This document shows positions 33,170 to 40,788 of a stretch of 64,000 bases of DNA, piece after piece. The stretch covers positions 1,674,001 through 1,738,000 of the forward strand of contig CP111109.1 of the NCBI GenBank assembly GCA_026314275.1, given 5' to 3'. This DNA comes from JAGOEY01 sp017997515. GTDB lineage: Bacteria; Pseudomonadota; Gammaproteobacteria; Burkholderiales; Burkholderiaceae_C. The notes under the pieces were generated by a model. It ran no database searches, was not told the origin of the DNA, and was given only the letters and a program-made list of their open reading frames with translations. A program made the translations under genes and the position numbers. Position 1 is the stretch's first letter. Every line of letters begins with the position of its first letter.

Positions 33170-33911
33170 TCGCCGAGTCTTCGTCAGGGTCCACCACAAC
33201 GGTTTTGTGGAACTCTTTTTCGCCCTCAACGTGTTCGGGCACTTCACCGTCTTCGTCCTTCTCGCCCGCATCCTGCGCGGCCTGGAACGCATGGAAACGG
33301 GTGCGCAGAATCGTCATCACCTCGATGAACAGGTCGGGGTGCGCGTGGTGCAGCGTCCAGGTCAGCTCCATCCAGTCGCCGTCGCGGGCTTCGTCGCGTT
33401 CGACGCGCGGTTTGGCATAAGCGGCGGCCACCAGGGCGGACTCGGGCACGATGGTGCCGTCGTCTTCCATCGGGTCAAAGGTGCCGGTGTGCACAAAACT
33501 CTCGACCCGGCCCCAGTGCTCCATCAGGTAGTCGGCCAGCGCGTCGCAGCCGCCGTCCACCGCACCTATCGCCTCGATGAACTCTGCCGCATCGGCATCC
33601 TCGCGAAAGATCACCGAGTTGAGCATGCCGCGCAGGTGGGTGTGGCTCAGGTCTTTGTACTGTTTCTCGATCACCACCGCACGCGCAAACTGCTGCGGCG
33701 TGACCAGCAGGTTCAGCACCGACTCTTTCGAGCTGTCGTACTCGCGGATCACCGTCAGCAGGTCCTTCGACGGAAAAGTGTCCAGCGCCAGAACCAGCGC
33801 GTGGTCACCCTCTTCGTCGGCCAGCGTGGCCAGGGCCGACTCGGCTCCACTGATGTCGCCCAGGCGGATCAGGTTCTGGGCTTTCGCCAATGCAGGGTAG
33901 TTTGTGCTCAT
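33165..33911 (-). CDS. Unknown protein of the J-domain cluster
   Basis: A 248-residue acidic soluble protein. The N-terminus (YPALAKAQNLIRLGDISGAE) looks like a short helical repeat, the middle is helical, and the C-terminus is strongly acidic (DAGEKDEDGEVPEHVEGEKE). I recognise no family. Repeat B lies at both ends of the gene. Confidence 0.55.
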   Translation of the reverse strand: MSTNYPALAKAQNLIRLGDISGAESALATLADEEGDHALVLALDTFPSKDLLTVIREYDSSKESVLNLLVTPQQFARAVVIEKQYKDLSHTHLRGMLNSVIFREDADAAEFIEAIGAVDGGCDALADYLMEHWGRVESFVHTGTFDPMEDDGTIVPESALVAAAYAKPRVERDEARDGDWMELTWTLHHAHPDLFIEVMTILRTRFHAFQAAQDAGEKDEDGEVPEHVEGEKEFHKTVVVDPDEDSAI

Positions 33912-33932
33912 GCCTGTGCTCTCATGTGTGGA

Positions 33933-34022
33933 ACACCCCCGGAGCGCCTGCGGCGCTCTCCCCCTTGCAGGGGGCGATGCCAGCGGCCTGGCAAAGCCAG
34001 TTCCACGGCATCTCTGGCAAGG
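33933..34022 (-). repeat. Repeat B copy 3
   Basis: Reverse orientation: TGTGGAACACCCCCGG, CCCCCTTGCAGGGGGCGA and CTGGCAAAGCCAGTTCCACG, between two unknown genes. Confidence 0.85.
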
Positions 34023-34058
34023 GTCCGCGCCCATGCCGAGGGTGAAAGTTATAGATAT

Positions 34059-34598
34059 TTAAGACCGAGATGGTTTGGGGTCGAAGCCCTGCTCCACCAG
34101 CCATTCACCGCCAGCCTCTTCGAGATCGTGGGCTTCCTGCAATTCTTCTTCGTCCTCGTCGTGTTCGGTGTCGTCGCCATCGTCAGCGGCACGTGCCTGG
34201 GCACGCGGGTCGGTGCGGTGGTACAGGTACTCCAGCCCGGCCGCAACCGTCATGAACTGCGCACCGGTGGGCTCTTTCAGCACGGTGGCGGCCAGTGTCT
34301 GGGCCCATGGCGTGAGGGTGATGGCCGACGCCACCTTGCTCCACGCGGGGAAGGCGCGGGGCTCCAGCGCCACGATGTTTTCCATAAAGGCCGATGACGG
34401 AAACCCGAAACCCTGGTGGAAGGCTGCGGCCAGCATCTCGGGGTTGTCTTCCATCATGTGGACCAGAAACCCGACCTGGCTGCGTTTGTCGGCCAGGCGT
34501 TTGGCGAGCACGTTTTTGCCTTCGGAGTCGGACACCAGGTCGTTGATTTCCGCGTCGTAGGCGGATGCAAGGTTCGAAAAGAAGCGGGACAAACTCAT
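34059..34598 (-). CDS. Unknown acidic protein coupled to the J-domain gene
   Basis: A 179-residue soluble protein. The N-terminal half is helical (SRFFSNLASAYDAEINDLVS); the C-terminus is very acidic (DDGDDTEHDEDEEELQEAHD). The ATG overlaps the J-domain stop by four bases (ATGA), so the two are coupled. This suggests a client or partner of the J-domain protein. No named family. Confidence 0.6.
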   Translation of the reverse strand: MSLSRFFSNLASAYDAEINDLVSDSEGKNVLAKRLADKRSQVGFLVHMMEDNPEMLAAAFHQGFGFPSSAFMENIVALEPRAFPAWSKVASAITLTPWAQTLAATVLKEPTGAQFMTVAAGLEYLYHRTDPRAQARAADDGDDTEHDEDEEELQEAHDLEEAGGEWLVEQGFDPKPSRS

Positions 34599-34876
34599 GG
34601 CAATACGGTTCTCAGGTAGTTCTGCCAGATCTCCCGCGCGGTATCGAGCGGGTTGTCCAGCAAGCCGCGACGGCGGTTGTCGTCAAAGGCGGCGCGGCGG
34701 TCGGGGTCCGACAACACGTCATAGGCTTCCTGCGCGGCACGGAACAGGCGCGGCGCATCGGGCGACGGGTTTTTGTCAGGGTGGTACTGCGAGGCTTTTT
34801 GCCGGAAGGCCTGCCGAATGGTGGCAACAGGGGCATCGCTGGCAACCCCCAAAGCAGCATAGTGGTCTTGAGTCAT
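34595..34876 (-). CDS. J-domain (DnaJ-like) protein
   Basis: A 93-residue protein that is almost only a J domain. DHYAALGVASDAPVATIRQAF is followed by the HPD tripeptide in QYHPDKNPSPDA, then FRAAQEAYDVLSDPDRRAAF. It should stimulate DnaK ATPase. There is no Gly/Phe or zinc domain. The start codon at 34876 lies at the edge of repeat B copy 4. It is coupled to the acidic gene downstream. Confidence 0.88.
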   Translation of the reverse strand: MTQDHYAALGVASDAPVATIRQAFRQKASQYHPDKNPSPDAPRLFRAAQEAYDVLSDPDRRAAFDDNRRRGLLDNPLDTAREIWQNYLRTVLP

Positions 34877-34976
34877 GTGGAACACCCCCAGGCTTGTTCG
34901 CTTCGCGTAAGCGCCAACCCCCTTGCAGGGGGCGACACCAGCGGACTGGCAAAGCCAGATCCGCGGTATCCCTGGG
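34875..34976 (-). repeat. Repeat B copy 4
   Basis: Reverse orientation: ATGTGGAACACCCCCAGG, CCCCCTTGCAGGGGGCGA and CTGGCAAAGCCAGATCC. It begins within the start codon of the J-domain gene. Confidence 0.85.
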
Positions 34977-35108
34977 CGGGGATTGCGGCGGTTTTAAGCA
35001 TCGCGGGGAAATGAAGTGCCAAAAATTGCCTGTGAAAGCCCCATGGGGAACCAGGCGCAGCAATGGCATGGAGCGCTGCAGAAAACCCTCCATTCTACCG
35101 GGCGACGC

Positions 35109-35924
35109 TTAATCGCTGTGGGTGTCGTGCGAATCCGCACTGCCCAAACGCCAGTAACCCGCCGCCTTGGTCCATTCCGGGCGCGCACCCCGTTCGGCGA
35201 CCAGGTGGGCACGCAAGGCCTTGGCGGCACCGGTTTCGCAGGCCACCCAGGCGTGGAAGTCGCCTGCGGGCAGGGCCAGGGTTTGGATCGCATCCAGCAG
35301 CAGCATGGTGGTGCCGGGCGCGGCACCTCGGCGGTGCACCCAGGTCAGTTGCACGTTGGCGGCGGTGTCGAAAACCAGTTCGTCGGCGGGGCTGTCCACC
35401 TCGGCCAGCACGACCACGGGCGCATCAGCTGGCAGCTCGGCCAGGCGGCGCGCGATGGCGGGCAGCGCGGTGTCGTCACCCACTAGCAGGTAACCGTCAA
35501 ACGCCATGGGGATGACCATGGAGCCGCGCGGGCCGCCGACACCAATCTGCTGGCCGGGTGCGGCCTGCTCGGCCCATTGCGTGGCCGGGCCGGCGTCGTG
35601 GATGGCGAAATCAATCTCCAGCGTGTGTGCCACGGCGTCAAAACGGCGCGGGGTGTAGTCGCGCATGGGCGGGCGTGGGCCGTCGGTGGTGGACGGCAGC
35701 GCGCCGGTGGCGGGGTCCGCAAATATGAGTTTGATGTGGTCGTCAAAACCCAGGCTGGTGAAGCCTTCCAGGTCGTCACCCCCCAGCGTGATGCGGATCA
35801 TGTGCGGCGAGAGCCGCTGCACCTGGCGCACGGTGAGCAGGCGGCGGTGCAGCTCGTGGCGCACACGGTACGGGGCGCGGTGGTCGATGGTTTCAGCGAT
35901 GGTGTCAGATGTGGTTTCAGTCAT
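35109..35924 (-). CDS. nfeF: Siderophore-interacting protein / ferric reductase (NfeF/YqjH-like)
   Basis: A 271-residue FAD/NADPH-dependent ferric reductase. The N-terminal FAD domain has MIRITLGGDDLEGF and the RDYTPRRFD flavin motif; the C-terminal SIP domain has YLLVGDDTALPAIARRLAEL and WVACETGAAKALRAHL. It releases iron from siderophores in the cytosol. A PadR-family gene is directly upstream on the same strand, as in E. coli yqjH/yqjI, where the PadR protein (NfeR) represses the reductase. Confidence 0.85.
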   Translation of the reverse strand: MTETTSDTIAETIDHRAPYRVRHELHRRLLTVRQVQRLSPHMIRITLGGDDLEGFTSLGFDDHIKLIFADPATGALPSTTDGPRPPMRDYTPRRFDAVAHTLEIDFAIHDAGPATQWAEQAAPGQQIGVGGPRGSMVIPMAFDGYLLVGDDTALPAIARRLAELPADAPVVVLAEVDSPADELVFDTAANVQLTWVHRRGAAPGTTMLLLDAIQTLALPAGDFHAWVACETGAAKALRAHLVAERGARPEWTKAAGYWRLGSADSHDTHSD

Positions 35925-36010
35925 GTCAGTTTTTCCGGGAGAGGACGCCTGCCTGGCTGCATGCAGAAACGCACGGACGCTGGGTGGGCAAAAGTGTTGT
36001 GTGGAATCAA

Positions 36011-36508
36011 TCAGATTTTTTCGATGGCCTGGGTCGCCGCATCCAGCACCGCCGCAAACTCATGCGCCTGCGTGTCCGTCAGCGGCCCACGCGCCAGGCG
36101 CATGTGCACAGCCATCTTGAAGTTGTGGATTGCACGCTCGATCTGCGGCGGGCGCTCGGCCAGCGCCGGGCTTTGCATACGCGCCAGCAATGCGTCGGTG
36201 GCCTCGCGGTTGTCGGCCAGAAAGCTGTGGCCGGTGTCGGTGATGGTGTGCAGCTTGCGGGCACCGTCGGCCGTGCTGACCGTGACGTAGCCCAGTTCTT
36301 CCAGCAAGGTCAGCGTGGGGTACACCACGCCGGGGCTGGGGCTGTAGCTGCCGTTCAGGCGTTCTTCGATGGCTTTGATCAGCTCGTAGCCGTGGCGGGG
36401 TTTGTCGGCAATCAGCTGCAGCAGCACCAGGCGCAGGCCACCATGGCCAAACACCCGCCCGCCGCGGCCACCCCGTCCGCCGGGGCTGCCAAATTCAAGG
36501 TTTTTCAT
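36011..36508 (-). CDS. nfeR: PadR family regulator (NfeR/YqjI-like)
   Basis: A 165-residue PadR-type winged-helix repressor (LIADKPRHGYELIKAIEERL, then YPTLTLLEELGYVTV). The N-terminus is Gly/Arg-rich with a single His rather than the His-rich metal-binding N-terminus of E. coli YqjI. By position it should control nfeF downstream. An AT-rich dyad lies just upstream at 36521-36550. Metal response is inferred from the family. Confidence 0.8.
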   Translation of the reverse strand: MKNLEFGSPGGRGGRGGRVFGHGGLRLVLLQLIADKPRHGYELIKAIEERLNGSYSPSPGVVYPTLTLLEELGYVTVSTADGARKLHTITDTGHSFLADNREATDALLARMQSPALAERPPQIERAIHNFKMAVHMRLARGPLTDTQAHEFAAVLDAATQAIEKI

Positions 36509-36520
36509 GGCTTATTTCGT

Positions 36521-36550
36521 ACTAAAGATGCATAAAGATATATCTAAATG
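36521..36550 (-). promoter_or_regulatory. AT-rich dyad upstream of the PadR gene
   Basis: AGATATATCT (36536-36545) is a perfect 10-base palindrome in an AT-rich block with a repeated TAAAGAT element, 28 bases before the start. It is the likely autoregulatory site. Confidence 0.5.
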
Positions 36551-36658
36551 CAGTCTTTTTCAGAAAGTCATCCACAAACCCTTTTCTCAAACAGGGTTAA
36601 CTGTCACGAATCCAAGAGGACACCCCGGCTGATGAAGCACGCCGCATGAAGCGCGCGC

Positions 36659-36750
36659 GTTCCAGCGGATGCCGTGGAACTGGCTCCGCCAGGCCGCTGG
36701 CATCGCCCCCTTGAGGGGGAAGCGCCGAAGGCGCTTCGGGGGTGTTTCAC
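36659..36750 (+). repeat. Repeat B copy 5
   Basis: GTGGAACTGGCTCCGCCAGG, GCCCCCTTGAGGGGGA and CTTCGGGGGTGTTTC. It ends one base from the stop of the GNAT gene at 36752. Confidence 0.85.
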
Positions 36751-36751
36751 G

Positions 36752-37261
36752 CTACCCCAGGGTTTTGGCCATGTAGCAGGCACCCACGCCGTACGAGTCC
36801 AGATGGCGCTGCTGCGCCGGGTCGTCCAGCGCCTGCACGCGGTAACCCAGCCGTTCCCAGAACGGTTGCGAGCCCTGCACCGACACCAGCGCCGAATGCT
36901 GCAACCGCTCCCCGGCCGCATGTGCCCACAGGTGGCCCACCAGCCGCTGCGCCAGCCCCTGGCCCGCCGCCTGGGGTGCCACGGCCAGGTCGTGCAGGTA
37001 CAAGGTGTCGGGCTGCGCCACGGTGTCAAAACCCCCGTTCAGCGGTGTCACTTTGCCAGGCCGCGAGCGGTACGCCGCCAGGTAGGCGCACACCACACCG
37101 TCCTGCGTAGCGACACACGACAGGTTGCCCGGGCTCTGCAGCCGCTGGGTGAAGGTGGCGGCGTCTTCCAGAAAACCACCGGGGTAACAGGCACGCTGCA
37201 CGTCCAGCACGGCGGGCAGGTCGGCCTGGACCATGGGACGCAGCAAGGCGGTATGTGGCAT
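36752..37261 (-). CDS. GNAT family N-acetyltransferase
   Basis: A 169-residue acetyltransferase with the acetyl-CoA motif LYLHDLAVAPQAAGQGLAQR, a variant of the usual Q/RxxGxG/A loop, and a C-terminal QPFWERLGYRV. The ATG at 37261 lies two bases past the mcrC stop, so it may be the last gene of the mcrBC transcript. The substrate is unknown. Confidence 0.82.
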   Translation of the reverse strand: MPHTALLRPMVQADLPAVLDVQRACYPGGFLEDAATFTQRLQSPGNLSCVATQDGVVCAYLAAYRSRPGKVTPLNGGFDTVAQPDTLYLHDLAVAPQAAGQGLAQRLVGHLWAHAAGERLQHSALVSVQGSQPFWERLGYRVQALDDPAQQRHLDSYGVGACYMAKTLG

Positions 37262-37263
37262 GG

Positions 37264-38631
37264 TCAACCCACTGCCAGTGGTGAACTGAAGAGCCCCGTG
37301 CTGCTTTTTTGGAACAATCCAGCGCCATCAAAACAGTCGGCGAATGGCGCTTCCTGCGGAATGTGCAACACACGGGTTCGCAGGCAAAACGGCAATACCC
37401 AAAGCCTCAAGCCTTGTGCTTTCGGAAACTCGAAAACAGGCAGGGGATCGGTAAAACGCTCAGTTCTGGGATAGACCAAAACAAGATCGCCCGTACCGTC
37501 AAGGTACGTTTGGCCGTATGCGTACAACTGGTAAAAATCAGCCTGCGACAGTCCATATTTGTCGGTGCCACTCGCGCTTGAGTGATCGAGCAACTTCCAC
37601 TTGGTGTCCAACACCACCCTGGTCTTGCTTCCCTCTCTCACCAGCAGGTCGGGCTTGAGCCAAAACCAGTTTTGCGACCGGTGGTTGACCAAATGGTGGC
37701 CACAGGCCTGGCTTTGCAGCACCAACGGGGGCCGCAGCTTCCTGCCCAGATGCCGGGCTACAAAAGCCTCGAACACCGCTTCCATCGGGAACAACAAAGA
37801 CGGGGCGCGGTACGCACCCATTCCCGTCAACGGCGATTCGTTTTCCAGAACAATGCGCGCCCAAGCCAAGGCGTCGGCATATGAGCCCATGCCGCGATCC
37901 ATCCGAACCTGTTGAAAATCTTGTGCGACGCGGGTGGTTGCAGGAACGTCTGCGAACACGTTGCAAAGTTCACGTGCCAGTTGCTGGTTGGGCTGAGATG
38001 TGCACAGAACCAGCACACGGCGCAATGCCGCGTGGAGAAGCCGATTCTCTGGACGGTTGCTTGAAAACGTATCGTGCTCTGTAAAAAATCGGTCTGCGCG
38101 GCACAGATTCTGGCGAAGATTTTCTGCAAACAAGAGCTTGCCCCGGAGCGCGGTCACGTTGTCTTGTTGGGCCGTGAAATCGCTGCGCAGTCCACGTTTC
38201 ACGACACGTTCAACGGCCAGAAGAAACTCGCGTACAAACACTTCCAGCAAGGGCATCCGGGCGGCCGCCAGATGGGCGTTCAAAGTCTGGATATGCCGAA
38301 ACCCTGGAAGGCAGCGCAGCATGTCAATCAGCAGTTTGCGCGCATCCTCAGCCGTGCTGCCCGCAACACGTCCCACCTTGGGCAACACTTCAATCTGGTA
38401 GTCATCGGGTGCGCGGATGACACCCACATAGCTGGTGACCTGGATGGCGGGGCGGCCTCTGCGTTGGGTGCGCTGCAACCAAGTTGCACCACCCGCCTCA
38501 GATGCGCGCAAACACTGCATGTCAAGCCAATCAAACACACCTGGCGGAACACCAACTAAACCAGCGGAGTCAAGTGCGCCCGACTCGGCAGGCACCAAGA
38601 CGTCGAACTCGTAAACCGTGACGCCGTTCAT
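37264..38631 (-). CDS. mcrC: McrC-like restriction subunit
   Basis: A 455-residue protein of the McrC (5-methylcytosine-specific restriction, McrBC) family. The N-terminal half carries the McrC domain. The C-terminal PD-(D/E)xK nuclease has FWLKPDLLV, then VVLDTKWK and DFYQLYAYGQTY. McrC joins the McrB ring to cut DNA with modified cytosines. It lies 15 bases downstream of mcrB. Confidence 0.9.
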   Translation of the reverse strand: MNGVTVYEFDVLVPAESGALDSAGLVGVPPGVFDWLDMQCLRASEAGGATWLQRTQRRGRPAIQVTSYVGVIRAPDDYQIEVLPKVGRVAGSTAEDARKLLIDMLRCLPGFRHIQTLNAHLAAARMPLLEVFVREFLLAVERVVKRGLRSDFTAQQDNVTALRGKLLFAENLRQNLCRADRFFTEHDTFSSNRPENRLLHAALRRVLVLCTSQPNQQLARELCNVFADVPATTRVAQDFQQVRMDRGMGSYADALAWARIVLENESPLTGMGAYRAPSLLFPMEAVFEAFVARHLGRKLRPPLVLQSQACGHHLVNHRSQNWFWLKPDLLVREGSKTRVVLDTKWKLLDHSSASGTDKYGLSQADFYQLYAYGQTYLDGTGDLVLVYPRTERFTDPLPVFEFPKAQGLRLWVLPFCLRTRVLHIPQEAPFADCFDGAGLFQKSSTGLFSSPLAVG

Positions 38632-38646
38632 ACGCCTGCCGCCTGT

Positions 38647-40746
38647 TCAGGGCTGGTAAATGCCAATGTAGGCATCCGGGTTTGTGAACGCTGTGGGTTG
38701 CACCGCGTAATGACGCCGGGTGGCATAGGTGTCCAGTCCGTGGTCGCGGCCAAACAGGCCTGTCAGGTCTTCCTCTGCATCCAGACTCTCTTGCACGAAG
38801 TGGGCTTGTGGGTCGCGTTTCTGGTTGTCCGCCAGCACCAGCCGAATTTTTTGCCAGTCCTCGAAGAAATACTCTTCCAACAAGGGGACGATGCGGTTGC
38901 GAAAAATATCCCCCAGTGCGCTGAACCGCGCATCGCCATCAGCCTCTTTGGCAAGCGGTGTGAAGTAGGCATGGCCAATGCAGTGGTCGCGGTCATACAG
39001 CGCCTCAATGCGCTGGTTCATGCGGTGCAGCATTTGGCGAATGTCGATGCTGTTTTGCCCGGCAGAAACCACCAAACCCGCCAGCGGTGCGCTGTGCACA
39101 GCATGGGGGTCTTTTTCTTCGCGTGTGTCAGGCATCAGCGCCACAAAGTCGAAGCGTCGCCGCAAGGCGGTGTCGAGCAAAGCGAGCGAACGGTCCGCCG
39201 TGTTCATCGTGCCGATGATGTCTACGTTGGACGGTATCGAAAACAGTTCACCAGAATACGGAAGCACCACCGACACGGCATGTTCGGCCCCTTCACGTTT
39301 GTCGATCTCAACCAGCGTGATCAGCTCTCCAAATATTTTGCTGATGTTGCCGCGGTTGATTTCGTCGATCACCATCGCGAAGCGCTGGTGCGGTGCCAGC
39401 CGTGCCCGTCGGCACAGGTCTTTGAAAACGCCAGGACGAATTTCATACCGCACTTCGCCCGCGCCTGTAGACGCGTTCAGGACGGGGCGCAAACCTTCCA
39501 CAAACTCTTCATACCCATACGACTGGTGAAAGGTCACAAAGCAGTAGTTCTGCGGCAGTGCGCCATAGTCACGCTGGACCAGTTGGCCCAGCATGTAGGT
39601 CTTGCCGGTGCCTGGTGGGCCGTAGTAAATACGGTTCACGGGGGCGCGCAGGACAGGTGATTTCTGTGGCGCGGTGGGTAGCAAAAATGGGGCAGTGGCT
39701 TCGGGCGTTGTGGCTTCCATTGGCTCCCCCGCCAAGTCTGCCAGCTCGGCGAGATCGGTAGCAAAGTAGGGCTTGAGCAAGGTGCTCTCGAACTCAGGCA
39801 AATCGTGCGCGCCTACTTGCCAAAAAGTGGAGTTTCCTTGCGGCGACCAATTTTTGGAATTCGCGGTGTACCGGTCGGTGCGTTGCGCTGTTTTCAGCAC
39901 GCGGTAACTGCGCTGCAACCAGCCGGCATCTTTGCGACTGGGCTGGGCCGCCGATGTGAACTGGCCCAGACACTGCGGGCTGTTGCCATGGCAGAGAAAA
40001 AACAAACTCCCAATGGGGGCGTCAGTAAATTTCTTGCCCTGCTCCTTGCCGGTGTCCCCGTACATCAGCGCAACTCTTTCACCAAGGTACTGCTGCTGCT
40101 CAAGCGGGCTCAGGCTGCCGTGTGACATCTTCCAGATGGCCAGATTTTTGCGGCTCCATTCCTCCCACATCTGCCAACCGTATTCCAGAATGCCGAGGCC
40201 AGAGGGCATCTTGTTCAGTGCTGCTTTCTGCAAGGTCGCCATGCTGCGGCCCGTCTCGCTTCCCACAAATGCTGCGATGGGTGCCTTGGTAAAAACATTC
40301 ACTATGGTGGGGGTCTGGCGGCTGTGTTGGTAATGGAAAGCGATCTTCCATTTGGTCGCCTCGCCCAGGTGCTCAAACGCTTCAATGCCGTCGACATCAC
40401 CCTGCTGCGCCAGTGTGGCCACCTGCACAACGTAATCGCGCACCTTGGTGAACGCCTCTTGGGCCGTTGCGCCCAGCGACGCATACCAGCCGTGGGTGTC
40501 TGAATAACAGCGGTTGTCCGCACTCTCTTTGGCATCGAGGTTTTTGCGTGCGAACACACCAAACTTGAATGCCGACCCGCCCCAGATGCGACCCATGTCT
40601 TCCAACCGAATTTCGATCCAGTAAACGAAGCAATCTTTCGAGCCCGCCTGGCTGTACTCATCCAGCGTCATCGTGGCGAGCCGTGACAAGGGCCAGACCG
40701 CCAGGAACTCGTCCCACAGCGCGTATTGTTTTGGAAAATCAGCCAT
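38647..40746 (-). CDS. mcrB: McrB-like AAA+ GTPase/ATPase restriction subunit
   Basis: A 699-residue protein. The C-terminal half is an McrB AAA+ motor: Walker A YYGPPGTGKTYML (about 375), Walker B FAMVIDEINRGNISKIFGEL, and the McrB signature IGTMNTADRSLALLDTALRR (about 511). The N-terminal 340 residues are not a domain I can name; they include a segment GSLFFLCHGN and SKNWSPQGNSTFWQVG and should provide DNA-modification recognition. It is the first gene of mcrBC; the FAD oxidoreductase ends 42 bases upstream. Confidence 0.9.
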   Translation of the reverse strand: MADFPKQYALWDEFLAVWPLSRLATMTLDEYSQAGSKDCFVYWIEIRLEDMGRIWGGSAFKFGVFARKNLDAKESADNRCYSDTHGWYASLGATAQEAFTKVRDYVVQVATLAQQGDVDGIEAFEHLGEATKWKIAFHYQHSRQTPTIVNVFTKAPIAAFVGSETGRSMATLQKAALNKMPSGLGILEYGWQMWEEWSRKNLAIWKMSHGSLSPLEQQQYLGERVALMYGDTGKEQGKKFTDAPIGSLFFLCHGNSPQCLGQFTSAAQPSRKDAGWLQRSYRVLKTAQRTDRYTANSKNWSPQGNSTFWQVGAHDLPEFESTLLKPYFATDLAELADLAGEPMEATTPEATAPFLLPTAPQKSPVLRAPVNRIYYGPPGTGKTYMLGQLVQRDYGALPQNYCFVTFHQSYGYEEFVEGLRPVLNASTGAGEVRYEIRPGVFKDLCRRARLAPHQRFAMVIDEINRGNISKIFGELITLVEIDKREGAEHAVSVVLPYSGELFSIPSNVDIIGTMNTADRSLALLDTALRRRFDFVALMPDTREEKDPHAVHSAPLAGLVVSAGQNSIDIRQMLHRMNQRIEALYDRDHCIGHAYFTPLAKEADGDARFSALGDIFRNRIVPLLEEYFFEDWQKIRLVLADNQKRDPQAHFVQESLDAEEDLTGLFGRDHGLDTYATRRHYAVQPTAFTNPDAYIGIYQP

Positions 40747-40788
40747 GTGGCATGGTTCCTTGCAGAAGATAAAGAAAGCAAATTGGCA

